The notes under the pieces are model-generated. The model was not told where the DNA came from. It did not search any database and worked only from the letters and a program-made list of their open reading frames with translations. Both the position numbers and the translations under genes were made by a program. DNA of 64,000 nt from Alphaproteobacteria bacterium (lineage in GTDB: Bacteria > Pseudomonadota > Alphaproteobacteria > Rickettsiales > JABSSG01), in the NCBI GenBank assembly GCA_030431375.1, contig JAUIIY010000005.1, positions 1 to 64,000 on the forward strand, written 5' to 3'. Shown piece by piece: positions 36,486 through 45,836 of the stretch (its first letter is position 1; each line of letters begins with the position of its first letter).

Positions 36486-38738
36486 TTATTTTATTGGAAG
36501 CGAAATAATAAAATCACTCCCTTCCCCCACTTTAGATTCTATTTGAATATCACCTTTATGCAAATCCACAATCTTTTTCACAAGCGTTAAACCAAAGCCA
36601 GTTCCACCACCATATTTCTCACGCGCGTGCAACCTTTTAAATAAACCGAAAACTACCTTGTAATATTTTAGATCGATTCCAATACCGTTGTCTTTAATGT
36701 GATAATATATCTTTGATCCGATGACTTCACTAGAAATGACAACTTTCTTTTTTTTGCTATCATTATATTTTATACCGTTGATAATCAGATTCCTAAACAA
36801 CTCTCCTATGATTTCTTTATTACACATAATTTTGTGCAAATCACCTTCAACAGCGACTTCTCCATTATGCTCATCTATATATTGCTTTATCGATAAAATG
36901 ATATCTTCAACAATTTTATTGATGTCAACCAATTGGAAATGGCTTTTCCTTGATGTTCTGGCATAGGTTAATAACCTGGTGATTAATTCATCCATATAAG
37001 CAGCCTGCTGCTGGAGCCTATCAAGCATCATTTTACTTTCTTCATTCAAAATACCAGCATTATCTTCTGCTAAAAATGCGGCGTATGAATGAATACCATG
37101 CAAGGGCTGTTTAAGATCATGAGAAGCTATATAAGCAAAGTCTTCCAAATCCTGATTCATCTGCTCTAATTTTTTGTTAGATTCAATGATTTGCTGTTCG
37201 CGCAACTTACGACTATTAATATCACGCAATGTACCCACCATCCTTACCGGCTTACCATCAACCCATTCACAATAAGCATAGCTTTTGAACCATTTATATT
37301 CATCAGACTTGGTTTTTAGACGTACCTCTACTTCGTACCTGTTTTTGTTCTTTAGATAATTCCAATATGCAGAATTGACTTTCGTAATATCATCCGGATG
37401 TACAGACTTTAAGAAATTCTCTCTAGTAGCTTCAATTTCTCCATCTTCATAACCAAGAATCTCATAATATCTCTCGGACCAATATTGCTTACCTCCTGCA
37501 TCTCTTCTCTCCTCCCATATACCATCTCTGCTAGCTTTCGTCGCTAATCTGAACCTTTCCTCACTCTCTCTTAGCATATTCTGTGCAACTTTGGTTGCCG
37601 TATTATCAACTGCTGAAATACATATGCAATTTTGATCATCATACTCGATGTTATGAGCTATTAGGCTCATATATATTTCTTTATCATCAACCTGAAATAC
37701 ATCTTCAAATTTATAACTTCCTTTCTCAGAAAGAATAGATCTAATTTTAAGCCAACTAATATCTCTTAAACCTGAAAAGATAATATTAATATTTTTGCCA
37801 ACCAATTTTGATTTTTGGACAAATTCATAATAGGCCGCGCTATTAGCAAAAATTATTTTATCTTTCTCATCTATTATCATTAATCCATAGGGAGCTGATT
37901 CAACGAAAAAACGGAAGATATCGAGCTTCTGACTAAGCTCCCTATTTGCTATTAACTGCTCTTTCAAATCAGTAATTTCAATGATGGATCCTCCCATTTT
38001 TTCTGGGACACCATTTTTATCTCGGCTAATAACCCCTGAACTACTGATCCATTTTACGTTACCTTGTAGATCTTTAATTCTATATTCAACTTTAAACTCC
38101 GCATTAGCTTTGACGCTATTAATAAATTTTTTGTATATACTTGATACATCTTCCTGATAAATATTTTTACGCCAATGTTTATAAATAGTGCTGTTTGGCG
38201 TTTTAGATGGAAAGCCAAGAATTTGTTTATATTTATTTGAATATATTGCTTTATCTTTTTTGATATCCCAATTCCACAATCCCGCCGCAGAACCAAGAGC
38301 GATCATTTCCATAGTTTTTTTATTATCACGTATGGTTGAGCGCATAATTTTTTTGTCTAAAATATCTTTATGTAATACGTAGAACCCACAAAAACAATTA
38401 TTGTTGATATATTTTATACTTTTTTCAACTGGCAGAATTGCTCCACTTTTTGTAGTGAGAGTAGTCTCTCTGACAAAAGGGTCATTTTGAATTACCAATT
38501 CCTTAATTTGTGCAAAATTTTCTGGAGTCAACCCATCGTCAATATCTATAACAGACATTTTTTCTAGCTCTTTCTTGGTAAATCCAACCATTTTACAATA
38601 TGCTTTATTAGCATAATAAAAAACACCTGTCTCAGCGTGTGTCATAGATACTGGGTCAAGCGCATCTTCAAAAAAATTCTCTGCTAGTTCTAAAAAGTCC
38701 CTCATAAAAGCTACGTTTTTAATAAAGTTATAATGCAT
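36486..38738 (-). CDS. Multi-PAS sensor histidine kinase
   Basis: 750 aa from the ATG at 38738; a TTG four codons upstream and a later ATG at 38705 are alternatives. About four PAS/PAC domains occupy residues 10-515 (GVFYYANKAYCKMVGFTKKE, then two domains with VKWISSSG and IFANSAAYYEF, then YWSERYYEILGYEDGEIEAT). A HisKA dimerisation domain has the phospho-acceptor His in YIASHDLKQPLHG near 541. An HATPase domain near 640-745 has the N and G boxes (NLIINGIKYND, DNGIGIDLKYY, GGGTGFGLTLVKKIV). No membrane segment is seen, so it is probably a cytoplasmic sensor. No response regulator is adjacent. A small gene lies 22 nt upstream. Confidence 0.88.
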   Translation of the reverse strand: MHYNFIKNVAFMRDFLELAENFFEDALDPVSMTHAETGVFYYANKAYCKMVGFTKKELEKMSVIDIDDGLTPENFAQIKELVIQNDPFVRETTLTTKSGAILPVEKSIKYINNNCFCGFYVLHKDILDKKIMRSTIRDNKKTMEMIALGSAAGLWNWDIKKDKAIYSNKYKQILGFPSKTPNSTIYKHWRKNIYQEDVSSIYKKFINSVKANAEFKVEYRIKDLQGNVKWISSSGVISRDKNGVPEKMGGSIIEITDLKEQLIANRELSQKLDIFRFFVESAPYGLMIIDEKDKIIFANSAAYYEFVQKSKLVGKNINIIFSGLRDISWLKIRSILSEKGSYKFEDVFQVDDKEIYMSLIAHNIEYDDQNCICISAVDNTATKVAQNMLRESEERFRLATKASRDGIWEERRDAGGKQYWSERYYEILGYEDGEIEATRENFLKSVHPDDITKVNSAYWNYLKNKNRYEVEVRLKTKSDEYKWFKSYAYCEWVDGKPVRMVGTLRDINSRKLREQQIIESNKKLEQMNQDLEDFAYIASHDLKQPLHGIHSYAAFLAEDNAGILNEESKMMLDRLQQQAAYMDELITRLLTYARTSRKSHFQLVDINKIVEDIILSIKQYIDEHNGEVAVEGDLHKIMCNKEIIGELFRNLIINGIKYNDSKKKKVVISSEVIGSKIYYHIKDNGIGIDLKYYKVVFGLFKRLHAREKYGGGTGFGLTLVKKIVDLHKGDIQIESKVGEGSDFIISLPIK

Positions 38739-38760
38739 ATTTTTTTGCAATACAACGAAA

Positions 38761-38976
38761 CTATTGAAAGAAATTTTTTGTTAGAGAATTCCATATTTGC
38801 CTTGGGCTTCTACCAAACGAATTAAATTTGCTTGGCATTGTGTGGCAGAGGTCCTTTCTGTCTCTATTTTTCATTACATTTAATTTCAACTTATGAAATT
38901 GCTCTTTTAGCTTTGCGATTTCTTTCTCTTGTTTTAGAAGTATTCTAGTAATTTTTTCGTTATTATATTGATTCAT
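38761..38976 (-). CDS. Small basic coiled-coil protein upstream of the kinase
   Basis: 71 aa with a very strong GAGGAG ribosome site. Residues 8-35 form a charged helix (ILLKQEKEIAKLKEQFHKLK). The rest is basic (MKNRDRKDLCH). It probably shares an operon with the histidine kinase. Function unknown. Confidence 0.6.
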   Translation of the reverse strand: MNQYNNEKITRILLKQEKEIAKLKEQFHKLKLNVMKNRDRKDLCHTMPSKFNSFGRSPRQIWNSLTKNFFQ

Positions 38977-39084
38977 TTCTCCTCAGAAATATTATTTTTT
39001 GGATTAAAAACCGTCTAATCACCTAATATTCATTACGCGTGATCGGATGGAAATTTGATTATTATAAGAAGGTTAATTAAAAAA

Positions 39085-39360
39085 TTAGAGTGCAATTTCT
39101 TTAAGTATTTTTTTGAAATCTACGGGCGCCTCTACGTCCCTGTGTAAATTCAATATTTTCCTGAGTTTACCTGCAACATGCACGCTCTCAGAAAAAGTCA
39201 TTTTACGCTCACTTGAAATTAATGAAGAGATTTCTTGAATAATCTCTTCTGAAATTTGACTGGAAAATCTCTTTAAATCTAAGTTCACAGCCATTATAAA
39301 GATGCGTTGCGCCCAAACCAAAGAATCGACTTCAGAATTTTTTGCTATAATATCTGCCAT
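39085..39360 (-). CDS. Small hypothetical helical protein
   Basis: 91 aa, mainly helical (EIIQEISSLISSERKMTFSE). No membrane segment or signal peptide. No clear ribosome site. It is in the same direction as the genes around it, with gaps of about 110 nt on either side. Unknown. Confidence 0.55.
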   Translation of the reverse strand: MADIIAKNSEVDSLVWAQRIFIMAVNLDLKRFSSQISEEIIQEISSLISSERKMTFSESVHVAGKLRKILNLHRDVEAPVDFKKILKEIAL

Positions 39361-39415
39361 TCAAAGTGCGCACTAATTCAAACAAGACATTTTATAGCAA
39401 AAAGGTTAACTATAG

Positions 39416-39453
39416 GTTAAAAAAAAGAGCAAACGTTCTAGCTTGCTCTTTTA
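39416..39453 (-). terminator. Rho-independent terminator (minus strand)
   Basis: Minus strand: AAAAGAGCAA, a 10-nt loop, TTGCTCTTTTTTT. It lies just downstream of the stop at 39474. Confidence 0.8.
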
Positions 39454-39473
39454 ATTCACTGTCAATAGCTTAA

Positions 39474-41330
39474 TTAATCACGCGAATGATGGGTTGGAAG
39501 GAAATTTTCTTTTGCAAGTCTTTCTCTAAAACTTCCAGCTCTTGGCTTATCGGTAGCCGGGCACGGAACGCCAGTATTTAAAGACCGAGATGGACTTAAT
39601 GGCATTTCAGCTGCTCTTGCTCTTTTATGTGAAGAAATTCCTGTATCAACGACCCTCTCCGGGCGATCACCAATTCCTCTAGCCCTGGCAGCTCCTGCCA
39701 ATGCTGGAGTTCCAAACATATCTGCAGAAGCACTCTCTGCGTGGCTAGCACTTGCAGCAACCATACTATCTTCTGTTCCCGCTCTCATAGCACTAGTTGC
39801 TCTATAGGAGCTTCCCGCTGGGGGGGTTCCACTACTATCACTAAATCTTCTTTTCAGGGCCCTGCTTCTGCGTGAAGCAGCTCTTTGCTCTCTGGCTTTA
39901 TGTGCTGAAATTATTTCCTCTACCATCTCCCCGATGATTTGCTCACTCACTCTTTCCTTTTCTTTAGCTTCGCGACGTGCGGCAGCCTTTGCCTCTATTT
40001 TTCTTTTCTGAACTAAAAGAAGTTCCACTTGACGCCTAGCCTCTCTCTCTGCTTCCAGAATTTGCTTTGCTCTCACTTCAGCAGCGTGCCTATCAATTTC
40101 GCTTTTTAAACATTGATTAGTTTGCTTTACTAGAAATCTGTTTGCTGATCGAAGATTTTCGGGTTTTAAATGACGTAAAAATCTTGCCTCAGTATTTCTA
40201 GCCCTTAAAGCACTAACTACATCATTAACCCTACGCTCCTCTCCTTTAGTTCTAAATGAATAAAATTTTTCTCTAACTATAGATTTTTCAGATCTTCTCG
40301 CTTCAGGCATATCGAGATATTGCTTATAGCTTCCAACCCACGCCTTTTTCATTTCCTCAGCTGTCCAAGGTCCAGTTGCACCTCCAGAAGGAGCATGAGT
40401 AGGAGAGGTCAAAGATTCAGCTCTAAAAATATCTGCCCTTGGCGCTTGAGTTCTTATTTCATTAAAATAATCATTCAACATCTGACCAACCTGAGGAATA
40501 TGCGTAACATGTAACTTAATATCGACATAATTCATCACTACTCCTCTACCTTCATCAGGTATATATGTGAAGCAACCAAATCTTAAACCATCTTCTCTTG
40601 ATATCGCTCCATCATATTTCCTTTGAAACACTTTCGGAGTAACTGGTAAACCCAATACCGAAAAACGGCTTTGCAAATCGACCTCTACCGCATCTGCTAA
40701 TCTAGATGGAACCATGAATCTTATTTCGGTCGTTAATCTTTCATCTATAGAATCAACAGGTATTTCTGGTAATTTGATTTTAAATTTTTCAGCTCTCTTA
40801 TATATTATGATATTGGTTCTCATATAATCCGGATAATCAGCACCATCCAATAAATCTCCAAATCTTATTCCACTAGTGTCACTCTTATATAACTCAGCCA
40901 AGAATGACATCGTCCGCTCATCTCTCTGAGCCCTTCTTGGGGCATCTGCAACAGGTCCGACACTCCAAGCAACAGAACCATCCTCAGCTGTAACCGATCC
41001 TGGAGAAGGATCAACAGTTGGTGGTGCCGCTAAATGTAGCCGAGAAGAGAGATAAGTTGAAGCAGCACCACCTGATGAGGAGATTGGTTCTCTACTTCGT
41101 TCACTCCGTGTAGATATACGACTGCTGGATGCAGCAGAGCTTGCCGCACTAAAATCTGTATCAAAGGAATCGCCTGAAGAAGAATGATCTCTTCCAGTAC
41201 TTACCCATGATTCTTCTGAAATTGCTGAGCTATCAGCAACAGAATTTGCATTACTAGCAGCTGCAGCACTTGCAGATGCAGTTAAACCGACCCCGGATGC
41301 ACCGGTGCCTTCGTGTGTTCTACCAAACAT
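39474..41330 (-). CDS. Ser/Ala/Arg-rich hypothetical protein
   Basis: 618 aa. The first 150 residues are Ser/Ala rich (SASAAAASNANSVADSSAIS). A central folded-looking part at about 155-330 has alternating strands (DYMRTNIIIYKRAEKFKIKL, FGCFTYIPDEGRGVVMNYVD). Residues 340-520 are helical and strongly basic (LLLVQKRKIEAKAAARREAK). The tail is disordered (MPLSPSRSLNTGVPCP). No membrane helix. The style resembles the giant gene at 27678 (Ser/Asp/Arg tracts). GGCGGA precedes the ATG. Unknown function, possibly an effector. Confidence 0.75.
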   Translation of the reverse strand: MFGRTHEGTGASGVGLTASASAAAASNANSVADSSAISEESWVSTGRDHSSSGDSFDTDFSAASSAASSSRISTRSERSREPISSSGGAASTYLSSRLHLAAPPTVDPSPGSVTAEDGSVAWSVGPVADAPRRAQRDERTMSFLAELYKSDTSGIRFGDLLDGADYPDYMRTNIIIYKRAEKFKIKLPEIPVDSIDERLTTEIRFMVPSRLADAVEVDLQSRFSVLGLPVTPKVFQRKYDGAISREDGLRFGCFTYIPDEGRGVVMNYVDIKLHVTHIPQVGQMLNDYFNEIRTQAPRADIFRAESLTSPTHAPSGGATGPWTAEEMKKAWVGSYKQYLDMPEARRSEKSIVREKFYSFRTKGEERRVNDVVSALRARNTEARFLRHLKPENLRSANRFLVKQTNQCLKSEIDRHAAEVRAKQILEAEREARRQVELLLVQKRKIEAKAAARREAKEKERVSEQIIGEMVEEIISAHKAREQRAASRRSRALKRRFSDSSGTPPAGSSYRATSAMRAGTEDSMVAASASHAESASADMFGTPALAGAARARGIGDRPERVVDTGISSHKRARAAEMPLSPSRSLNTGVPCPATDKPRAGSFRERLAKENFLPTHHSRD

Positions 41331-41783
41331 ATTTTCCGCCTTTGTGTTAGTGAACTAATAAAAAACCTTTCAGAAATATTAACTAAATTTAATACTTCTG
41401 CAGTGGGTTCTAGCACAAGACTTTTTCTATGTCAAGCAAATATTAACATATTTACGAAATATTATTGGCAAAATAGCTCAAATGCATAGAAATTATAGAA
41501 TTTTGCTTAGAAAGCATTTTAAATTATAGAAAAAGATATTTTTTCGAGAAAAAAAGGAATGTTGCTGCAGATATCTACTGGGTGGTGGATATAGCAAATG
41601 ATGAGGATAGCTAATGTACCTACAGCAACATCTGTATAGCTACACCAAACATTAACTTATGTCAACTAATTTGTCGGTTATTTTTTAATAAAAAAAAGAA
41701 AACGTTACAGATTGTTAATATATTGGGCGAAGTTTAAATTTAAAATGGCTCGTTGCAACCAGGAGAATTTTATCTTTTTAATT
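41331..41783. other. Intergenic stretch with a 9-bp inverted repeat
   Basis: No gene is seen. ATGTTGCTG near 41560 and CAGCAACAT near 41622 are complementary and could pair around a 50-nt interior, so a small RNA or leader is possible but unsupported. Confidence 0.35.
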
Positions 41784-43100
41784 TTAGAAGAATCCAAGAG
41801 GCTTGTAACCAAGTTTTACCTTTGCTATCCACATCATAGCTAGTGATTTGGCAGAAATTGATATGCAAGTTGCTATCGCTATACCTATTATATCAAAATA
41901 TATTGTTAAAATTACCCCCAAAACGGTCAACATAACTAATTCAAGTGCAGCTATGCTAATAAGATATTTTTCATTGCCTGAATACGCAATTAAACTGGTG
42001 GACGCTCTTGACATAGCCGCCATCAAATAACCAGAACCCAGAGTAATAAACGCCAATTTAGTACTAGGATTATAATAGGATGCTCCAAAATTTTTTAGAA
42101 GCGGCTCGATAAAATATAGAATTACCAGAAAAACTAATAAATTTATAAAAAAATTGCTATAAGTGGAGCTAGTAACAGCTTTTTGTAATTTTGTCTTGTC
42201 CTTGTCATAATAAGCACCTACTAAAGGAACTAGAAAAGCGCCTATTGCCCCCTGAATTATAAATATCACTCCGGCAATGGTACAAATTGCAACATATTCC
42301 CCTACTATAAATTCACTATGTCCAAATAATTCAAGAATATATAAATCCAAACACACTACAACGTTAAACAAAATTTGATTCAGAATTAATCTATACGCGG
42401 TATTATTCCATTGAGTTTCGACATTTATCTTTTTACTTTTAGAAAAAAACATGCCAAAGATATACGGCATTTTTTTGTATATAAGAAAAACCTCTAACAA
42501 AGCAATGATAGAAAAAGCAGAAGCTATCATAAAAGTAAGCACGAAGTTATTCATGATGATTTGAGAATAAACTACCACAAATAAAGCAACTCCTACAAAT
42601 ACCGGAGGAAGTACTGTCATCAATAATTGTGCAAGATATGAGTTTTTATTAGACTGCAGGAAGCTTGCTAACAAACTCACTACCGCTCCAATTGGTGCAA
42701 AAAATAACACATATACTGCCATATGATATGTATCTATTTGCTTGATATTCATAATGTGAGCACCCAATATAAAAACAAATATCCCAAGTAAAAGGCTCAA
42801 AAAGAAACTACTTGTTTTTGAAATCAAACCGATATTCCACTTAATATAATCACGAATAGAGTCTTTAACGTTCATTTCAATATATTTTGCTAAGAATCTT
42901 TTTGCGGATGTCCCCGTCCCAACCAAAATAAGAGAAGAAAATAATATGAAGCTTTTTAAACTTACCGAAAAATCTCCATATACCTCTTTTGATAAATGCT
43001 TGGCTAGCTCTACGTTTAAATAATATTTACAACCAAATCCTAAAAATGCAATCAGGCTTAATATCAAAGCCTTTCCCAAATATGTTTTTTGCTCACCCAT
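41784..43100 (-). CDS. Polysaccharide flippase-like membrane transporter
   Basis: 438 aa from the ATG at 43100; a GTG three codons upstream is an alternative. About 12 membrane helices run through the length (LILSLIAFLGFGCKYYLNV, SLLLGIFVFILGAHI, IGAVVSLLASFLQS and others). The pattern matches the oligosaccharide flippase family (MOP superfamily, Wzx-like), which moves lipid-linked sugars across the inner membrane. No glycosyltransferase genes are adjacent, so the substrate is unknown. Confidence 0.8.
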   Translation of the reverse strand: MGEQKTYLGKALILSLIAFLGFGCKYYLNVELAKHLSKEVYGDFSVSLKSFILFSSLILVGTGTSAKRFLAKYIEMNVKDSIRDYIKWNIGLISKTSSFFLSLLLGIFVFILGAHIMNIKQIDTYHMAVYVLFFAPIGAVVSLLASFLQSNKNSYLAQLLMTVLPPVFVGVALFVVVYSQIIMNNFVLTFMIASAFSIIALLEVFLIYKKMPYIFGMFFSKSKKINVETQWNNTAYRLILNQILFNVVVCLDLYILELFGHSEFIVGEYVAICTIAGVIFIIQGAIGAFLVPLVGAYYDKDKTKLQKAVTSSTYSNFFINLLVFLVILYFIEPLLKNFGASYYNPSTKLAFITLGSGYLMAAMSRASTSLIAYSGNEKYLISIAALELVMLTVLGVILTIYFDIIGIAIATCISISAKSLAMMWIAKVKLGYKPLGFF

Positions 43101-43109
43101 TCCCTTCAC

Positions 43110-43611
43110 CCTTGATACATATCACTCTACCCAAACAGGTATTATAGGAGCAATAGGGATACTATCCAAGAAAAGAATGAGTCAACTTTCTAAATTCATA
43201 ATATTAACATGCTAAAAAACCAATATGCTGAATGAAAGTGACGACGTTTATGATTTAATCAGGAAATCAAACAATGCCTTTATTACAGCTCTTTACTTTA
43301 CAGCAAATCTGAATAGATCCAGTTTTATATATGATATAGGTATCACCCGTTTTTTCGTCACAACAAAGCTCGTGAGCAAAATTATCAAAAATAGCCTCTT
43401 CCTTTTGCATCTGCATTCTTTTTATTTATGGGCGCATCATAGCGAATTTGTTAAAAATTTCAAGCATAGATGTAATATACATAAACAACCTAACAGAAGG
43501 GCTGAAATTTAATTATCTAAGCCCTACCTTTTACAAATTCATTATTCCAGGTTCGAAGAGCTATGCTAGGCAAATTCCTCACTCTAAGATTTTTTAATAT
43601 CTGACCAACCC
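43110..43611. other. Intergenic stretch, no supported gene
   Basis: A 95-codon plus-strand ORF at 43225-43512 has no ribosome site and an unremarkable sequence. I treat it as doubtful (possible remnant). No terminator or tRNA is seen. Confidence 0.35.
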
Positions 43612-44184
43612 TTAGGCATCTTCATAAAACATATAAGCAGCTATGCCAAATAATGCAACACAGCACGTAGCCAAAGAAGCAATTACACAAAGATATGGTA
43701 GATTGTATGAAGAATCATTTTCATGCACATGATCGGCCACCTCAGGAGCTGCAGCCGCTATAATTTCGGGAGTGAGAGCCTCTTCATGAACAACCTGGCG
43801 ATAAGGTGACAAATCCACAGGCTCAATTATTTCAAGGGGGTTATTTATATGCCTTGTTATTAGATTTGTGCTCAAACTCATTAAATCAAAGTTATGAGGA
43901 TGCAATCTTGCGTATAATCGCAAATTTCCAAGCCTTTGAACATTATCCACATATTCACCAAAATTCTCGTTGAAAGAATCCTCAGGCAAGGATCTATATC
44001 GATGAGCCACAACTCCCCACATATAGCCCAACTCGAATGTTGTGTACATCGCTTCAAGATGATTCAACAACACATCTCGATTAAGTTGAATCGGAAGTTC
44101 GCCTGGCGGCTCTTCATCGTCAAGAACTGGAAGAGCTAATCCATACCCATGCAATACTGGGAAACTAGCTGATGGATATGCCAT
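43612..44184 (-). CDS. Hypothetical protein with C-terminal membrane segment
   Basis: 190 aa with a strong AAGGAG ribosome site. The body (1-155) is helical and polar; a single hydrophobic segment at about 165-186 (CVIASLATCCVALFGIAAYM) is followed only by FYEDA, a tail-anchor layout like the zeta-like and RTX-like genes. Unknown family. Confidence 0.6.
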   Translation of the reverse strand: MAYPSASFPVLHGYGLALPVLDDEEPPGELPIQLNRDVLLNHLEAMYTTFELGYMWGVVAHRYRSLPEDSFNENFGEYVDNVQRLGNLRLYARLHPHNFDLMSLSTNLITRHINNPLEIIEPVDLSPYRQVVHEEALTPEIIAAAAPEVADHVHENDSSYNLPYLCVIASLATCCVALFGIAAYMFYEDA

Positions 44185-44432
44185 TATACACTCCTTTTTA
44201 TTTTCATTATTAGCGTTAAATCTTAATTTAACCTTAACGATACATTTAATTTTTTAAAAATAGTATATCTCAGTAGCAAGTAGCTCGGATTGTTTATGAC
44301 AATCAGAAAATTATAGAGAGCTAATATATATAAATCTTGAAACTTGTCAAAAAAACAAAAGTGCTTTTTACCTAGCATTTAGTATTAAAACTCCATATTT
44401 TTACTACATCAATAGCTTTTGATACAGAACAA

Positions 44433-44894
44433 CTATTTAATGAATTTTCCAAGATTGAATCTCTTGAGAATTGCTCTTTGGCCGAAATAAAAGCTAATAA
44501 TTCCGGCAAAGATTGCCTGATCATCTACGGTCCATAATTTTTCAACCAACTCTCGAGCCTCCATACTGGATGATAAAAATTCATATTGTTTATATTTAAC
44601 TAAGGAGTATAAACCAAAAAATGCATAAGCCAAGGCTGGCCTTACTGACGCATTAATCGCATCTACCCAATTAATTCCGCTTTTATAGGTTGAGTATAAA
44701 TTGTTGGTTTCCTCTTGGTCTGACTTAATTTTGTAAGCCTCAAACTCGGTTGTAATACCTTGATTATGTGCACTAACCTGTTGATTAATAATATCAAGCT
44801 GGTGTTTTTTGTTAGATCTGTCTTGTGCTAATTTAAGAACATCTGGAATAATTGATGAAATAAAACCTACAATAGATGCAAGTAAAGTAATCAT
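44433..44894 (-). CDS. GTA-type holin
   Basis: 153 aa resembling the three-TM holin family linked to gene transfer agents. Membrane segments: residues 2-20 (ITLLASIVGFISSIIPDV), about 86-100 (VRPALAYAFFGLYSLV) and 125-142 (AIFAGIISFYFGQRAIL). A central polar helix (TTEFEAYKIKSDQEETN) lies between. Holins make holes for lysis and particle release. GAGGC precedes the ATG. It is 330 nt downstream of the tail genes in the same direction. Confidence 0.8.
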   Translation of the reverse strand: MITLLASIVGFISSIIPDVLKLAQDRSNKKHQLDIINQQVSAHNQGITTEFEAYKIKSDQEETNNLYSTYKSGINWVDAINASVRPALAYAFFGLYSLVKYKQYEFLSSSMEARELVEKLWTVDDQAIFAGIISFYFGQRAILKRFNLGKFIK

Positions 44895-45224
44895 ATTGCC
44901 TCATTTTTTATTTTTAACTGATTATTTTGAAAAGCAAACTGAGCAAAAAATAGCTTGGCCAGCTAAGTAAAACATTAATTTTTCTAAACTAATTTTTGCT
45001 GAAATTGTTGTGTATTAATAGTTTGAAAGATGGTAGAAGTGTGGAAACTATCTAATAAAATTGTTTTTTAGGGAAAGAGCAGTGTGTGTGATGACTTTTT
45101 ATAAATAAAAAACCAAAATTTAAAAAGATGCCTATTTTGATCGCTCTTTCCCCGTTTCGTCAAGCTTTCATTAAACCCAATACAATGCTTATATAGAGCT
45201 GTCAACACTTAAAATACAAAAAAA
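44895..45224. other. Intergenic stretch between the holin and the DUF2793-like gene
   Basis: 330 nt, AT-rich. I see no gene, no clear promoter and no terminator. Confidence 0.4.
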
Positions 45225-45596
45225 TTATTTTTTGTTATCATTGGTTGAACTTCCTTCGCTGAAAATAGTAACCCAACCTTTATCAGTATAAAGCATGAAT
45301 TGGTTTTTATCTCCAACCCAGCAACTATAACCAGCTGTAACTTTGATATATCTCCACCCTGAGTAATATAGAGCCAATTTATTTTTATGCTCTGCCCACT
45401 CTGCTTTCGCATTTTGGGGAACATAAAATAATTTACCCTGCTCTGGTTGCTCAGGTGGGATATTTATGGTTATGGACTCTACCTGCTTATTCATCGCAGC
45501 ATCAACCCATATAATAGCCTCGTTGATTGTGAGCTCTTTTTGCATCTGATACTCTTTTAACAAATATAGTTGAAGATTGGGTGTTTTGTTATCCAT
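45225..45596 (-). CDS. DUF2793-like phage/GTA tail-associated protein
   Basis: 123 aa from the ATG at 45596, which has ACGGAGA upstream; longer frames run back through a terminator and are unlikely. The sequence has the DUF2793 pattern: NEAIIWVDAAMNKQVESITI, GKLFYVPQNAKAEWAEHKNK, LALYYSGWRYI, YTDKGWVTIF. That domain occurs at the end of GTA and phage tail clusters in alphaproteobacteria and may belong to the tail fibre. Moderately sure of the family. Confidence 0.72.
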   Translation of the reverse strand: MDNKTPNLQLYLLKEYQMQKELTINEAIIWVDAAMNKQVESITINIPPEQPEQGKLFYVPQNAKAEWAEHKNKLALYYSGWRYIKVTAGYSCWVGDKNQFMLYTDKGWVTIFSEGSSTNDNKK

Positions 45597-45622
45597 TTTG
45601 TCTCCGTAAAATTGGTAATTAT

Positions 45623-45661
45623 AATAAAAAAAAACAGGATGGCTTGAGGCCATCCTGTTTG
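45623..45661 (-). terminator. Rho-independent terminator after the GTA tail genes
   Basis: Minus strand: AAACAGGATGGC, small loop, GCCATCCTGTTTTTTTTT. It lies between the gp15-like gene and the DUF2793-like gene. Confidence 0.85.
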
Positions 45662-45675
45662 AGGGAAGGAAAAGG

Positions 45676-45781
45676 TTTTCTAAAGTACAAACTTTACACA
45701 AAGGCTTTGTACTTTCAAAATGAGGGAGGCTGGAGTCAACACAAATGGGGTAAAAAGGAATTTTCAGCCCCCTCATTTTGT
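45676..45781. other. Two further inverted repeats upstream of the terminator
   Basis: AAAGTACAAA and TTTGTACTTT pair at about 45680-45718. CAAAATGAGGGAGGCT near 45717 and AGCCCCCTCATTTTG near 45766 pair as well. With the terminator at 45623-45661 this makes three stacked hairpins in under 170 nt. Confidence 0.6.
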
Positions 45782-45836
45782 AATTAAATGTATTTTAACA
45801 ACTAGGTTAATATATGTCAACAAAAAAAATAAATTA

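Noticed and set aside
43225-43512. 95-codon plus-strand ORF between the flippase and the next gene
   Set aside because: No ribosome site, no domain and a sequence that looks random; at most a remnant.
43545-43575. GGTTCGAA-like stretch as a possible tRNA T-loop
   Set aside because: No acceptor, D or anticodon stems can be built around it.
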